Shown one piece after another: positions 16,779 to 26,180 of a stretch of 64,000 bases of DNA. The notes beneath the pieces are model-generated. The model searched no databases, was not told the DNA's origin, and was given only the letters and a program-made list of their open reading frames with translations. Position 1 is the first letter of the stretch; each line of letters opens with the position of its first letter. This DNA comes from Acidobacteriota bacterium (lineage in GTDB: Bacteria > Acidobacteriota > Thermoanaerobaculia > Multivoradales > SZUA-115): the NCBI GenBank assembly GCA_024277255.1, contig JAJRVQ010000179.1:30436-94435 (forward strand), read 5' to 3'. The position numbers and the translations under genes were made by a program.

Positions 16779-19421
16779 ATGGGTCGCTCTGCACTGCCTC
16801 AGTTTTTGTTCCTCTTCTTGACTCTGGTTTTTGTGGTGGTTGCTCTGCCGGTGGCGGCGGAGGAGACGGTGGATCCGGCTCTCTGGCCGGAGGCGCAGCG
16901 GTCCTTTTTTCAGGACGGTCCTGGGTGGTTGCTCAGCACGGCGCAGCGGACGCGGCTTTTGGGGTTGGATGAGGCTGGGCGGCAGGCTTTTGTCGAGGAG
17001 TTTCTGGCTGCCGATCCGATTCCTGAGACGGCGGAGAATGAGCTGGTGGAGGGGATTCGCCGGCGTACTTTGCTGGCTCGCGGTTCCTATCTCTCGCCTA
17101 GCGATGTGCGGTATCGGTTGCTTTTCATCAGCGGGGAGCCGACTTCTCGGCAGCGGATTGACTGTGGTTTGGCTTTCAAGCCGTTGGAGATTTGGCGTTA
17201 CTCGCCTGCCGGGTTGGCCGGCCGGCGAGCCATAGAGGCTCAGCGGGTGCTCGATCCGGAGGTGCGCCGGGAGGTGGCGGAAAAGGGTAAGCGGGGTCGG
17301 CATTTGCCGCCGTGGATCGAGAGTCCTCAGGTGGTGCTGTACCTGCCCAGTCCGGGATCGCCGTATCGGCTTTGGGAGCCTTTCGACTCGAAACGGGCGC
17401 TCTATTCCTCGGAGATGGAGTACTACTTGCGGCAGTCGCAGGAGATTTGGAGTACCGGCCGGCGGTTTGATCGACAGGCGTGCAAAGAGGCGGATCTGGT
17501 CGATCGGGCGACGGGGATCGAGGCCTTGTGGGGCTACAGCAAGGAGCGGCCGACGCGCGGGGCGATCGGTACTTTCGTCGCTCCGCCTGGCGATCTGGCG
17601 GCCTGGGCGCGGGAGGCGGCGGCGACGGTGGTGCCGGAGGCGAAGGCGGCCTTGGCGCCGGTGCTCGAAGCCGATGCACTGAGCGTCCACTTTCCTCGCC
17701 AGCGGCGCCAGCGGTTGGTGACTCGTTTCTTGGTGACGCTGCCGCCGGAGATCCGGCTGCAGCAGGACGACAAGGGCAAGTATCGAATCTCGCTGGAAGG
17801 GGTGGTGGAGAGCGAGGGCAAGGTGTTCGAGGACTTCCGGGTGCGTTTCGAGTTGGAGCCGGATGCTCTCGATGCGCCGGTGGCACTGGCCGCGGACCGC
17901 TTGTTGCGCCCTTCGTCCTCCTTCGTCGTCCGCATCAAGGTGCGCGACGAGATCAGTGGAGCCTTGGGGTATTTGGCGGCGGGCTTTGAGGTGCCGCGTC
18001 AGCCCCGCGAGGAGGACGCGGAGAGTGCCCTTACCGCACTGGTGGGTGAAGTCGACGACGAGCCCGCCATCGCCGCGGGCCCCGACGCCTTGCTCCTGGT
18101 TCCGGTGCCGGAGGGCGAGGTGACGCTGGGGCTTTTCCGCGCCGAGGCGCTGGTCAGCGGCAAGCGCATCGCCAAGGTGATCTTTTTGGTCGACGGTGTC
18201 CAGCAGTTGACCCGGGCTCGGCCGCCCTTCACCGCCGAAGTCCGGCTCGCCGAACGGCCACGGGAACAGGTGGTGCGCGCCGAAGGGTATGACTCCGCGG
18301 GCGAACTGGTGGCCGCGGACGAACTGATCCTCAACCAACCGCGCGGCGCCTTTCGGGTCCGCATCGTGGAGCCCGCGCCGGGCGAGGAGGCGGTGGGTGA
18401 AGTGCCGGTGCGGGCCGAAATCGTGGTGCCGGAAGAACGTCACATCAAAGAGGTGGAGATTCGACTCGACGGCGAAACCGTGGCCACGCTCAGCCGGCCG
18501 CCTTGGACGACCACGCTGCAGGTACCGGCTAGCTCGGAGTTCAGTTACCTGACCGTGGTGGCGCGGCTCGACGATGATCGGTGGAGCGAAGCGGTGCGAG
18601 TTCTCAACTCGGCCAACGAACTCGAAGAGCTCAACGTCCGCTTGGTGGAGCTGTATACGACGGTGACCGATCGTGCCAACCGGCTGGTGCGAGGGTTGGT
18701 CGAGGACGACTTCGAGATCTACGAGCAGGGGATCCGCCAGCAGATCACCAAGTTCGAGCTGGTCGAGAATCTGCCGTTGACCGTCGGCGTGACGATCGAC
18801 ACCTCCGGTTCGATGACCTCCTCCCTGGTCGAGGCACAGCACGCCGGACAGGCTTTTCTCTCCAACGTTCTAACTTCGCGAGATCGCTGTCTTGTGGTCG
18901 GTTTTTCAGGTAAGCCGATCCTCCGCATGGCGCCGACCAGCGATGTCGAAGGTTGCTTGTTGGGGCTCGAAGGTCTGATCGCTGAAGGGTGGACGGCGCT
19001 CCATGATGCGGTGGTGACCAGCCTCTACCACATGCGTGAATTGACCGGCCAACGGGCCTTGGTCTTGCTCTCGGACGGCGATGACACGGTGAGTTCCGTC
19101 GATTTCGCCGATGCTCTTGAATACGCCCGCCGTAGTGGGGTGGTGATCTTCACCATCGGCTTGGACGTGTCGGCGCTCTCGTTGGATGTGCGGCGAAAAT
19201 TGGCCCGTTTAGCAACAGAAACGGGGGGTCGTACGTTCTATATTCACAGCGCCGATGAATTGACCGGCGTGTACGGCGAGATTGAACGCGAGTTGCGCAG
19301 TCGATATCTTGTCGCTTACAGCCCTCAAAGCGGGGGCAGCCAAGGCGAATTCCGCGAGGTCGAGGTCAAGACCAAGCGGCGTGGCCTCAAAGTTCGCACC
19401 ATTCGCGGTTACTATCCATAG
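16779..19421 (+). CDS. Secreted GWxTD-domain + VWFA (Acidobacterial-type) protein
   Basis: Signal peptide MGRSALPQFLFLFLTLVFVVVALPVAAE; N-terminal GWxTD-like (YRLLFISGEPTSRQ...FKPLEIWRYSP); C-terminal VWA with MIDAS (VTIDTSGSMTSSL) and RYLVAYSPQ..GEFREVEVKTKRRGLKVRTIRGYYP tail. Confidence 0.85.
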   Translation: MGRSALPQFLFLFLTLVFVVVALPVAAEETVDPALWPEAQRSFFQDGPGWLLSTAQRTRLLGLDEAGRQAFVEEFLAADPIPETAENELVEGIRRRTLLARGSYLSPSDVRYRLLFISGEPTSRQRIDCGLAFKPLEIWRYSPAGLAGRRAIEAQRVLDPEVRREVAEKGKRGRHLPPWIESPQVVLYLPSPGSPYRLWEPFDSKRALYSSEMEYYLRQSQEIWSTGRRFDRQACKEADLVDRATGIEALWGYSKERPTRGAIGTFVAPPGDLAAWAREAAATVVPEAKAALAPVLEADALSVHFPRQRRQRLVTRFLVTLPPEIRLQQDDKGKYRISLEGVVESEGKVFEDFRVRFELEPDALDAPVALAADRLLRPSSSFVVRIKVRDEISGALGYLAAGFEVPRQPREEDAESALTALVGEVDDEPAIAAGPDALLLVPVPEGEVTLGLFRAEALVSGKRIAKVIFLVDGVQQLTRARPPFTAEVRLAERPREQVVRAEGYDSAGELVAADELILNQPRGAFRVRIVEPAPGEEAVGEVPVRAEIVVPEERHIKEVEIRLDGETVATLSRPPWTTTLQVPASSEFSYLTVVARLDDDRWSEAVRVLNSANELEELNVRLVELYTTVTDRANRLVRGLVEDDFEIYEQGIRQQITKFELVENLPLTVGVTIDTSGSMTSSLVEAQHAGQAFLSNVLTSRDRCLVVGFSGKPILRMAPTSDVEGCLLGLEGLIAEGWTALHDAVVTSLYHMRELTGQRALVLLSDGDDTVSSVDFADALEYARRSGVVIFTIGLDVSALSLDVRRKLARLATETGGRTFYIHSADELTGVYGEIERELRSRYLVAYSPQSGGSQGEFREVEVKTKRRGLKVRTIRGYYP

Positions 19422-19445
19422 CTCTAGTCGTAGGTCGCCCACGAG

Positions 19446-20189
19446 ATGAAATTCACCCAGGACCTCAGATCCAGTTTCTGCCCGGGAGTGCTGTGCGCCG
19501 TACTGTGCACCGTACTGGGTACAGGGGCATGGGCGCTGGCCGGCCTTGCCGACTCGGTCCCCGCCGCCAATCCGGGTCGTTTCGAGTTTTCCCAGGTCAA
19601 CCGAAGCTATTCCGACCTGGCGACCGACATCGCTCCGGTCCATCTCTCCGGCATGACCGTTCAGCTGGAGTCGCCCTCGCACGAGCTGACCATCCATGCC
19701 AATGAACTCAAGCTGGTGCCGCGCGAGGACGGCAGCTATCTGGCCGAGCTTTCCCTGCGTTTCTCCGGCCGCGGCGAGCTGCTGGCTGATATCCGTATGG
19801 CGGGTGTTCCATCCCGGCTCGAAGACGAGTTGGTGGTGCCGGAGCAGACGCGGGTTCTGTACTTGCGCGTCCGTTTCGCCCGCGGTGCGCAAGGCTATTT
19901 GGTGACCACCGAGACGATGCCGAAGAGCCTGAGCGTCTCCATCGAGAGCCGAATCGGTAGCAACCTGCTGGCCGTGTGCCGGCAGGTAGGACTGCTGCTG
20001 GGGCTCAACTGCGGCGGCCTGTCGAGAGCCTTCTCCGAAGTCGACCTGCCGCTTCCCGAAGCTGGCGAGACTTACCTGGTCGAGTATTCACAGCTGGGCG
20101 AGGAAGGTAGCCGACAACTCGACGGCTACCTGGGCTTCCCGCAGCGCAACGTCGAGGCGAAGCCGACCGCCGCGGATTCGATCCCGTGA
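19446..20189 (+). CDS. Secreted hypothetical protein
   Basis: N-terminal hydrophobic segment, beta-rich sequence, operon-like overlap with the downstream rhomboid gene. Confidence 0.6.
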   Translation: MKFTQDLRSSFCPGVLCAVLCTVLGTGAWALAGLADSVPAANPGRFEFSQVNRSYSDLATDIAPVHLSGMTVQLESPSHELTIHANELKLVPREDGSYLAELSLRFSGRGELLADIRMAGVPSRLEDELVVPEQTRVLYLRVRFARGAQGYLVTTETMPKSLSVSIESRIGSNLLAVCRQVGLLLGLNCGGLSRAFSEVDLPLPEAGETYLVEYSQLGEEGSRQLDGYLGFPQRNVEAKPTAADSIP

Positions 20190-20782
20190 GCCGAGCTCCC
20201 GTCACCAGACTGATCCTGGCCCTGATCGCCGTCGTTTTCGTCCTCGAAGTGCTGCGCGGAGGTTCGACGCAAATCGCTGTCTTGCTGGAGCTTGGAGCCA
20301 ACTACTCGCCACTGGTCCTGGGCAAGGGGCAGTGGTGGCGCTTGCTCACCAGCATGTTCCTCCACATCGGAATCATGCACCTGCTGTTCAACGGCTTCGC
20401 CCTCTTCCAGCTGGGAACCCTCTACGAAAGCTGGACCGGCTCGGCAAAGTTCTCCGCCCTCTATTTCGCCACCGGCCTCGCCGGCTCCTTGGCCAGCACC
20501 CTCTTCCACGGCCTGCGCGGCAGCCCGACGGTCAGCGCCGGTGCCTCCGGCGCCATCTTCGGCCTCCTCGGAGCCCTCATCGCCCTGCTGCTCAAACGCC
20601 GCGACCGACTCCTCCCTCAGGCACGCTCTCTACTCCAGCAGCTCGCTTTCTGGGCCGGTATCAACATCCTCCTCGGCTTCACCGGAATGAGCCTGGACAA
20701 CGCCGCCCATCTGGGCGGATTCCTCAGCGGCCTCGCTCTGGGTTTCTTCGTCAGGCCGATTTGGGAGACATCGACCGACTAG
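20186..20782 (+). CDS. Rhomboid family intramembrane serine protease
   Basis: Multi-TM; VSAGASGAIFGLLGA (catalytic Ser) and DNAAHLGGFLSGLALGF (catalytic His). Confidence 0.92.
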   Translation: MSRAPVTRLILALIAVVFVLEVLRGGSTQIAVLLELGANYSPLVLGKGQWWRLLTSMFLHIGIMHLLFNGFALFQLGTLYESWTGSAKFSALYFATGLAGSLASTLFHGLRGSPTVSAGASGAIFGLLGALIALLLKRRDRLLPQARSLLQQLAFWAGINILLGFTGMSLDNAAHLGGFLSGLALGFFVRPIWETSTD

Positions 20783-23700
20783 TCGGCGTTTGCTCAGCTT
20801 GCGCACCGGGAATGGATAGCCCCTTGGCGGTGGCGGCGGTGACGATTTGTTCGTGGTCGGGGATCTGGAAGAGGAAGCGGTGGCGCTCTTTCGGCGGCAA
20901 GTCGCGCGTCTTCTTCATCAGGTCGGCGTAGGCGCTCTTCAGGTGAGGAAGGGCCAGCCGCCGGTCGGACAGGTGGTGTTCCGCCAGCCAACTGAGACCA
21001 GTGTAGAGTCGGAATTCGAGGATCTCGCGGCGCTCGACGCTGGCGCACTGCGCGGTTGCTTGGCCCAGCTCCTTGACCGCTTGGGCGATCTCCTCGGTGT
21101 CGCCGGAGATCAGTGCGGCGTCGAGCCAAAACGCGAGGTCCATGGCCGCTTCTTGGGTCGCTCCAGCCTTGGTGTGACCCTCCAGCGCTGGTTTGAGGTG
21201 CTGAATTGCCTGTCCGACCTGGTTCAGGCTCAACAGAATTCGCCCCAGCATCTGTTCGGCGTCGGCGCGTGGCGCGGCATCGGTGAGCAGCGTGAGGTCG
21301 AACAGGGAGTGGCGTGCTTCGCGTAGGGCCTCTGCCGCGAGTTCGAGATGGAGGTAGTTCTCCGCCACCGCCAGCCGGGCGATGGCCTGGCCGACGGCGT
21401 CACCGCCGGCCTGCTCGCGTAGGCTCAGCGCGTGGCGCAGCGGCCGAGAGGCCGCGGCGTGGTCACCGAGCCGCGAGAGGGCCCGGCCGATGCCGAGTTG
21501 GGCGAAGCTGGCCTCGTCCTCATTGCCCAGCTGGATGAAGATCTCACCAGCTTCCCGGTAGGCCTCCAGTGCTTCCATGTAGCGGCCCATCTGGGTTGCC
21601 AGCGCCCCCAAGGCGGAGAGCGAGGCGCCGATCGATTTCGGCGAACCGAGTATGCGACGCTCTGCAAGGGCTCTGCGGTGGAGCTGGAGGCCGTCGTCAA
21701 AGCGCTCTTGGTGGACCGCGATGTTACCCAGGTAGAAGCGACAACTGGCGACCAAGGATCGAGCACCTCGTCCTTCGAGCGCGGTGGTCAACTCTTCGAG
21801 CAGTGTCCTGGCCTCTTCGAGTTGCTGGCGCCGGATGAGAAGTCGGCCGAGTTGCATGGCGAGGACCGCCTCGCTGTTGGCATGGCTGCTCTGGGTGTTC
21901 TCCTGCGCCTCTTGGAGGGCCATGCGAATGGTGTCGGTCGCCTCGGTGAGGTGGCCCTTACGCTCTTCAAGCTCAGCTTTGAGGCTGGCGAAAGCGAGGG
22001 TTCGCTTGGCGTCGTCGTGCGCCATGTCGAGAGCGCGTTCCACCTCGTCGCCATACTCTTGGAGCACTCCAAGTCGGCGCGCCAACGGCAGGAGGTACCA
22101 GAGTAGATCGAGTTCGGTCGCCGGATCGTCTCCACCTTCGCGCAGCCTCTTGGCCTTGGTGGCGAGGGCGTCGAAGAGTTGGCTGGGCGCCACATCGGGA
22201 GCACCCTTCTTCGCCGCGATGATCAGCGGCTGCGTGGCCTCCAGGCTATCGCCGAGGAGGCGGAAAACCCACCAGGGAGCGGATGGTTCAGCCTCGTCGC
22301 CAGCCGCGTTGGTCCGCTGCCAGAGGTACTCGCCGAGCTCTTGGCGCAAGCTGTTGCGAACCTCCTCGCTCAACCCTCGGGCCAGCGCCAGCCCATGCGC
22401 GGGGCAGGGGAAGGCGACTCCGGGGCCCCACGGCGATTTGACCTCGCGCAGCCAGCCGTATTCGACCATCGCTTTGCGCCACTGTTCATGGAGGGGGCCG
22501 GCCGGTTCCGAAGCGGGTGCGGTCGTGGGATTCAGCGCTTGGCTTGGCAGAGGTGTGTCGGCGACGGCGAGTCGGCGCAGCGGGCCAATGCCGCCCAGCC
22601 TGCGTGCCTCGGCTTCGACATGGGAGGTCAGCCGGGACGAGGGAGTGAACCCGGTATCGTCGGCGCCACTGAAAAAGAAGCTGCCGTAGACCTGCCGGAC
22701 CTGTTTCAAGGGAATCAAGCCGGCGAGCCCCTCTTCCAGGGCGAACGGGTTACCGGCGGCGGCGGCGAGGAAGCGCTCCTCCACCTGCTGCGGAAGAGAC
22801 AGGCCGGCGAAGGTGCCACGGCCAAACTCTTCCATCTCCACCGGCATCATCGGTCCGATGTCCAACTGGGGCAATACCCACCAATCTTGCGGCCACGGTG
22901 TCGCTGGCCGGGCGATGAGGATCAGGTGGAAGGCTCCGCTCTCGTCGGCGAGGTCCACCAGATAGTTGAGCGTTTCGAGTTCGCGGGGCGTGGCGGCTTC
23001 GAGGCCGTCGCAAACCACCATCACCGGATCTTCGGGCTTGTTTTCCCGGATGAGTTGGGCGAGCAATTCGCTGGCCATCTGTGGGTCGAGCAGGCGAACC
23101 GGCTGCTGATGCGGATCCAGCAAGGTGGCGATCTCGTGCCGTTCGAGGCCGGCGGGTAGCGCGGCGGCGGTGTTGCGGCGCAGGAGCTGCGCCACCAGCT
23201 GCGAGGCCAGCAACGGTCCGCCGTGGCGAACGGGGCGTGCCGTCGCCCACAGTGGAGCGGTGTCGTGGGTCTCGCGCAGCAGCTGCCACACCAGTCGGGT
23301 CTTGCCGCAACCGAGAACTCCTTGGACGCGCAAGGATTTGGCTCCGCTGGACAAGAGTTGCCGCAGCCTCTTCTCCTGCGCCGGCCGGCGAATGTAGGGT
23401 CGAGAGCTGCGCAGCACGGTCGGGTTGCGCCACGGCGGTGCGGTGATGTCCTCGGTGCCGATCTGGACCAGCGGAATCAGCCGCCCCGAAGGGCTTTCAT
23501 AGATTCCAGCTTCGTGAAAGCGGCGGGGGTGTTCCAGCTGGGTGGTGGAGATGGAGGTCATGGTGATGACCCCGTCGGCACACCGCGGCGGCCGCTCGCG
23601 GATATCGTCGATGGTCGGATCTTCCACCAACTCGGTTTTTCCCGCGACGAGCCGCACGCTGCACGGACAGATCAACGCTTGCGCGGTGGTGCGCTCAGCG

Positions 23701-23933
23701 GAGCGTGAACTGGCTGAGAGCAGCACTCCGGATGCCATGGCCAAAGCGGCGTCAAACGCCGCGGGGTCGCCCGCGGTTGGCGACACGGCGCATTGATGGG
23801 GTGTCGCCCAGTGGACTCCGGGCTTGTCACCGACCGTTTCGCGAAAGGCGGCAATCGCCTGATCACGATTGGTTCCCCAGAAGGTGACCAGGGCGGCCGG
23901 CAGGGAGATTGGAAGTCGGGTCGGGTCAATCAT
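20751..23933 (-). CDS. STAND-type P-loop ATPase with C-terminal TPR-like repeats
   Basis: Walker A GVLGCGKTRLVWQLL, Walker B PVMVVCDGLE, followed by TPR-like repeats (RRALAERRILGSPKSIGASLSALGALATQMGRYMEALEAYREAGEIF). 1060 aa. Confidence 0.82.
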   Translation of the reverse strand: MIDPTRLPISLPAALVTFWGTNRDQAIAAFRETVGDKPGVHWATPHQCAVSPTAGDPAAFDAALAMASGVLLSASSRSAERTTAQALICPCSVRLVAGKTELVEDPTIDDIRERPPRCADGVITMTSISTTQLEHPRRFHEAGIYESPSGRLIPLVQIGTEDITAPPWRNPTVLRSSRPYIRRPAQEKRLRQLLSSGAKSLRVQGVLGCGKTRLVWQLLRETHDTAPLWATARPVRHGGPLLASQLVAQLLRRNTAAALPAGLERHEIATLLDPHQQPVRLLDPQMASELLAQLIRENKPEDPVMVVCDGLEAATPRELETLNYLVDLADESGAFHLILIARPATPWPQDWWVLPQLDIGPMMPVEMEEFGRGTFAGLSLPQQVEERFLAAAAGNPFALEEGLAGLIPLKQVRQVYGSFFFSGADDTGFTPSSRLTSHVEAEARRLGGIGPLRRLAVADTPLPSQALNPTTAPASEPAGPLHEQWRKAMVEYGWLREVKSPWGPGVAFPCPAHGLALARGLSEEVRNSLRQELGEYLWQRTNAAGDEAEPSAPWWVFRLLGDSLEATQPLIIAAKKGAPDVAPSQLFDALATKAKRLREGGDDPATELDLLWYLLPLARRLGVLQEYGDEVERALDMAHDDAKRTLAFASLKAELEERKGHLTEATDTIRMALQEAQENTQSSHANSEAVLAMQLGRLLIRRQQLEEARTLLEELTTALEGRGARSLVASCRFYLGNIAVHQERFDDGLQLHRRALAERRILGSPKSIGASLSALGALATQMGRYMEALEAYREAGEIFIQLGNEDEASFAQLGIGRALSRLGDHAAASRPLRHALSLREQAGGDAVGQAIARLAVAENYLHLELAAEALREARHSLFDLTLLTDAAPRADAEQMLGRILLSLNQVGQAIQHLKPALEGHTKAGATQEAAMDLAFWLDAALISGDTEEIAQAVKELGQATAQCASVERREILEFRLYTGLSWLAEHHLSDRRLALPHLKSAYADLMKKTRDLPPKERHRFLFQIPDHEQIVTAATAKGLSIPGAQAEQTPTSRSMSPKSA

Positions 23934-23953
23934 CGCATCGGGTCAATCATCGC
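23920..23953. repeat. 17-bp tandem duplication spanning the start codon of the STAND ATPase
   Basis: GTCGGGTCAATCATCGC / ATCGGGTCAATCATCGC (16 of 17 identical). Confidence 0.95.
23930..23950 (-). other. Six-codon upstream ORF (MIDPMR*) whose stop overlaps the STAND ATPase ATG
   Basis: Minus strand ATG ATT GAC CCG ATG CGA TGA; the TGA is within the ATGA of the main start; created by the 17-bp duplication. Confidence 0.45.
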
Positions 23954-24060
23954 CAGGGGCCGAGCTAGGTAGACTCGTTGAACCTCCGTTCAGCACGAGG
24001 TGATTGGGAGACGACCGAGGCCAGTGTAGGTTCCCGGAGGTGGAAACCGAAGAGCTGTTG

Positions 24061-24075
24061 CCGGTATCATACCGG
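24061..24075. promoter_or_regulatory. 15-bp perfect palindrome CCGGTAT-C-ATACCGG (operator-like)
   Basis: Perfect 7+1+7 inverted repeat in the divergent intergenic region between the STAND ATPase and the 24250 gene. Confidence 0.5.
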
Positions 24076-24249
24076 TCCAGGTTCGGGCCGGTCGCGATGA
24101 CGCTGGTTCGTTTCACCGAAAAACACTATCTAGAGTATGCCATTTTCGAGGCGTCGCCTGCGCTGCGATATCTCGACGCCTGTACGCGGTACCGTCCTGC
24201 TTGCGCTTGACGCAAGGCGAGCGGCAGAATCTTGCAAGGAGTTCCTACC

Positions 24250-24798
24250 ATGGCTTCGCGACGTTTGATGAACCGCCTCTACTACTTCACGGTGGAGGAC
24301 GAGAGCATTCTGGCGGAGGCTTTCGCCCAGCTGGACGACGAGTCTTACGCCATCACCTACAAGGTTGCCGGTACCGATGACGTCTTCGTCACCAACGGTG
24401 AAACCAAAGAGGCGATGGATCGCAACGATGTTCCCTACAACCTGCTGGCGGAAGAGGATGGGACTCGCATCTCGATCTACCACTCGCCGCTTTCCTGCGA
24501 GGAGCTGGGAGACTATGAAGATGCCATCAAGGCTCTCGGCCTCGCCTGCCGCGCCATCGGAATGGCTTGCGTGGGGGTCAACGGCGAGAGCAATCTCGGT
24601 TTTGACCTCAGCGACGGTGCCAAGCAGTACACCTACTTCACCGCCCCGGCCGGCCACACCTTCATCTGGCGTCTCTTCTTCGAGCGTGACGAGGCGGTGA
24701 GCTTCCTGGACAAGCTGACCTTCAGCGAGAAGAAGGCGGTGGATTGGGCCAAGTCGATGCCGCTGGCTTCGAACAAGGAGCTGAGGTCCTATCATTGA
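24250..24798 (+). CDS. Conserved-looking hypothetical protein of unknown family
   Basis: 182 aa from ATG 24250 (MASRRLMNRLYYFTVEDESILAEAFAQLDDESYAITYKV...); stop overlaps the TTG start of xseA. Confidence 0.7.
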   Translation: MASRRLMNRLYYFTVEDESILAEAFAQLDDESYAITYKVAGTDDVFVTNGETKEAMDRNDVPYNLLAEEDGTRISIYHSPLSCEELGDYEDAIKALGLACRAIGMACVGVNGESNLGFDLSDGAKQYTYFTAPAGHTFIWRLFFERDEAVSFLDKLTFSEKKAVDWAKSMPLASNKELRSYH

Positions 24799-26180
24799 CC
24801 CTGCCTTTCGGCACCCCCACCTACCGGGTCTCCGAGCTGTGCGAAGAGGTTCGTGAGTTCCTGGGCGAGGCCTTCGCTTCCCTGTGGGTTGCCGGCGAAG
24901 TTCAGCGAGTACGCCGCTCTCAGCGCGGCCATCTCTACTTCGAGCTGATCGAGAAAGGTGATGGCGATGCCGTGGACGGCAAGCTGGATACCGTCCTTTG
25001 GCGGCGGGACCATGGGCGGGTACGCAAGATCCTAGCTGCTAGCGGGCAGGAGATCGCCGAAGGGCAGCAGATCCGCTGTCGCGGTGACCTCGACTTCTAT
25101 CCGGCCGGCGGCCGGTTGCAGTTCGTGGTCCGCGAGGTCGATCCGATCTTCACTCTCGGCCTGCTGGAGCAACGGCGCCGCGAAACCTTGGCGGCGCTGT
25201 CGGCACAAGGGCTGGTCGAGCGCAACGGCCGGTTGCCCGTACCGGCGTTACCCATGCGCATCGGTTTGGTCACCTCGCAGGAGAGTGCGGCCTATCACGA
25301 CTTCCTCTCTTCGCTTCGCCGCAGCGGCTATGGATTCCAGGTGCTGTTCGCTCATGCTTCCGTGCAGGGGGTAAGTGCCGCCGGGGAGATCGTCTCGGCG
25401 TTGAGCAGCCTGGCGCGCGAGGGGGATCGTAGCGGGCCGCTCGACGGCGTGGCGTTGATTCGCGGTGGCGGATCGCGGTCCGATCTCGCAGTTTTCGACA
25501 GCCGGCCGGTGGCCGAGGCGGTGGCCCTGGCGCCCTTTCCGGTGTGGACGGGCTTGGGCCACCAGATCGACCGCTCGATCACCGACACGGTGGCGCACAC
25601 CGAGCTGACCACCCCGACCAAGGTGGCCGAACACCTGATTGAGCGGGTGGCCGGTGCCGAGACCAGCCTCGCCTCCTTGCGCGCCGCGCTGCGCTCCGCC
25701 GCGACGGCCCCCGTGACCAGCTCTCGCCAGGAGCTTCGCGCCCTCGAACGGGCGGTGCGCATGGGTGCGCAGCAACGGTTGAGCGCCAGCCGGGATGGTT
25801 TGGATCGCCAGGCTCGGGCGCTGGGGCGAGCTAGCCATGGTCTCTTGCGCACCGCGACCGCCGGCTGCGATCTGCTGGCCGACCGCATGGCGTCGGCACC
25901 ACGGCGGACTCTGCGCCGCCAAGCCGCACAGCCGGAGACTCTGATGCGAGGTCTGCTCGCCGTCGTGCGCGGTCGCTTGCAGGCGGCGCAGGCGTCGCTC
26001 GACGGCTTACAGCGACTGTGCCGCGAGCTGTCTCCGCAGCGAACCCTGGAGCGCGGCTTCACGGTGACTCGAACCGCGGCGGGTGCCCTGGTGCGCCGCG
26101 CCGCCGACCTCACCCCGGGTGAGAGAATGACAACCCAGACAGCGGCCGGTTCCGTCACCAGCCGGGTGGAGACTCCATGA
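24795..26180 (+). CDS. xseA: Exodeoxyribonuclease VII large subunit
   Basis: YRVSELCEEVREFLGEAFASLWVAGEVQRVRRSQRGHLYFELIEKG OB-fold; RIGLVTSQESAAYHDFL; ALIRGGGSRSDLAVFDS; TGLGHQIDRSITD. TTG start at 24795. Confidence 0.95.
   Translation: MTLPFGTPTYRVSELCEEVREFLGEAFASLWVAGEVQRVRRSQRGHLYFELIEKGDGDAVDGKLDTVLWRRDHGRVRKILAASGQEIAEGQQIRCRGDLDFYPAGGRLQFVVREVDPIFTLGLLEQRRRETLAALSAQGLVERNGRLPVPALPMRIGLVTSQESAAYHDFLSSLRRSGYGFQVLFAHASVQGVSAAGEIVSALSSLAREGDRSGPLDGVALIRGGGSRSDLAVFDSRPVAEAVALAPFPVWTGLGHQIDRSITDTVAHTELTTPTKVAEHLIERVAGAETSLASLRAALRSAATAPVTSSRQELRALERAVRMGAQQRLSASRDGLDRQARALGRASHGLLRTATAGCDLLADRMASAPRRTLRRQAAQPETLMRGLLAVVRGRLQAAQASLDGLQRLCRELSPQRTLERGFTVTRTAAGALVRRAADLTPGERMTTQTAAGSVTSRVETP

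Noticed and set aside
16665-18842. 725-aa minus-strand ORF opposite the VWA gene
   Set aside because: Antisense shadow of a high-GC gene; rich in H/R/Q/P, no domain, while the plus strand has signal peptide, GWxTD and VWA motifs.
24004-24210. 68-aa plus ORF upstream of the 24250 gene
   Set aside because: No recognisable features; spans the palindromic operator-like site, so more likely non-coding.
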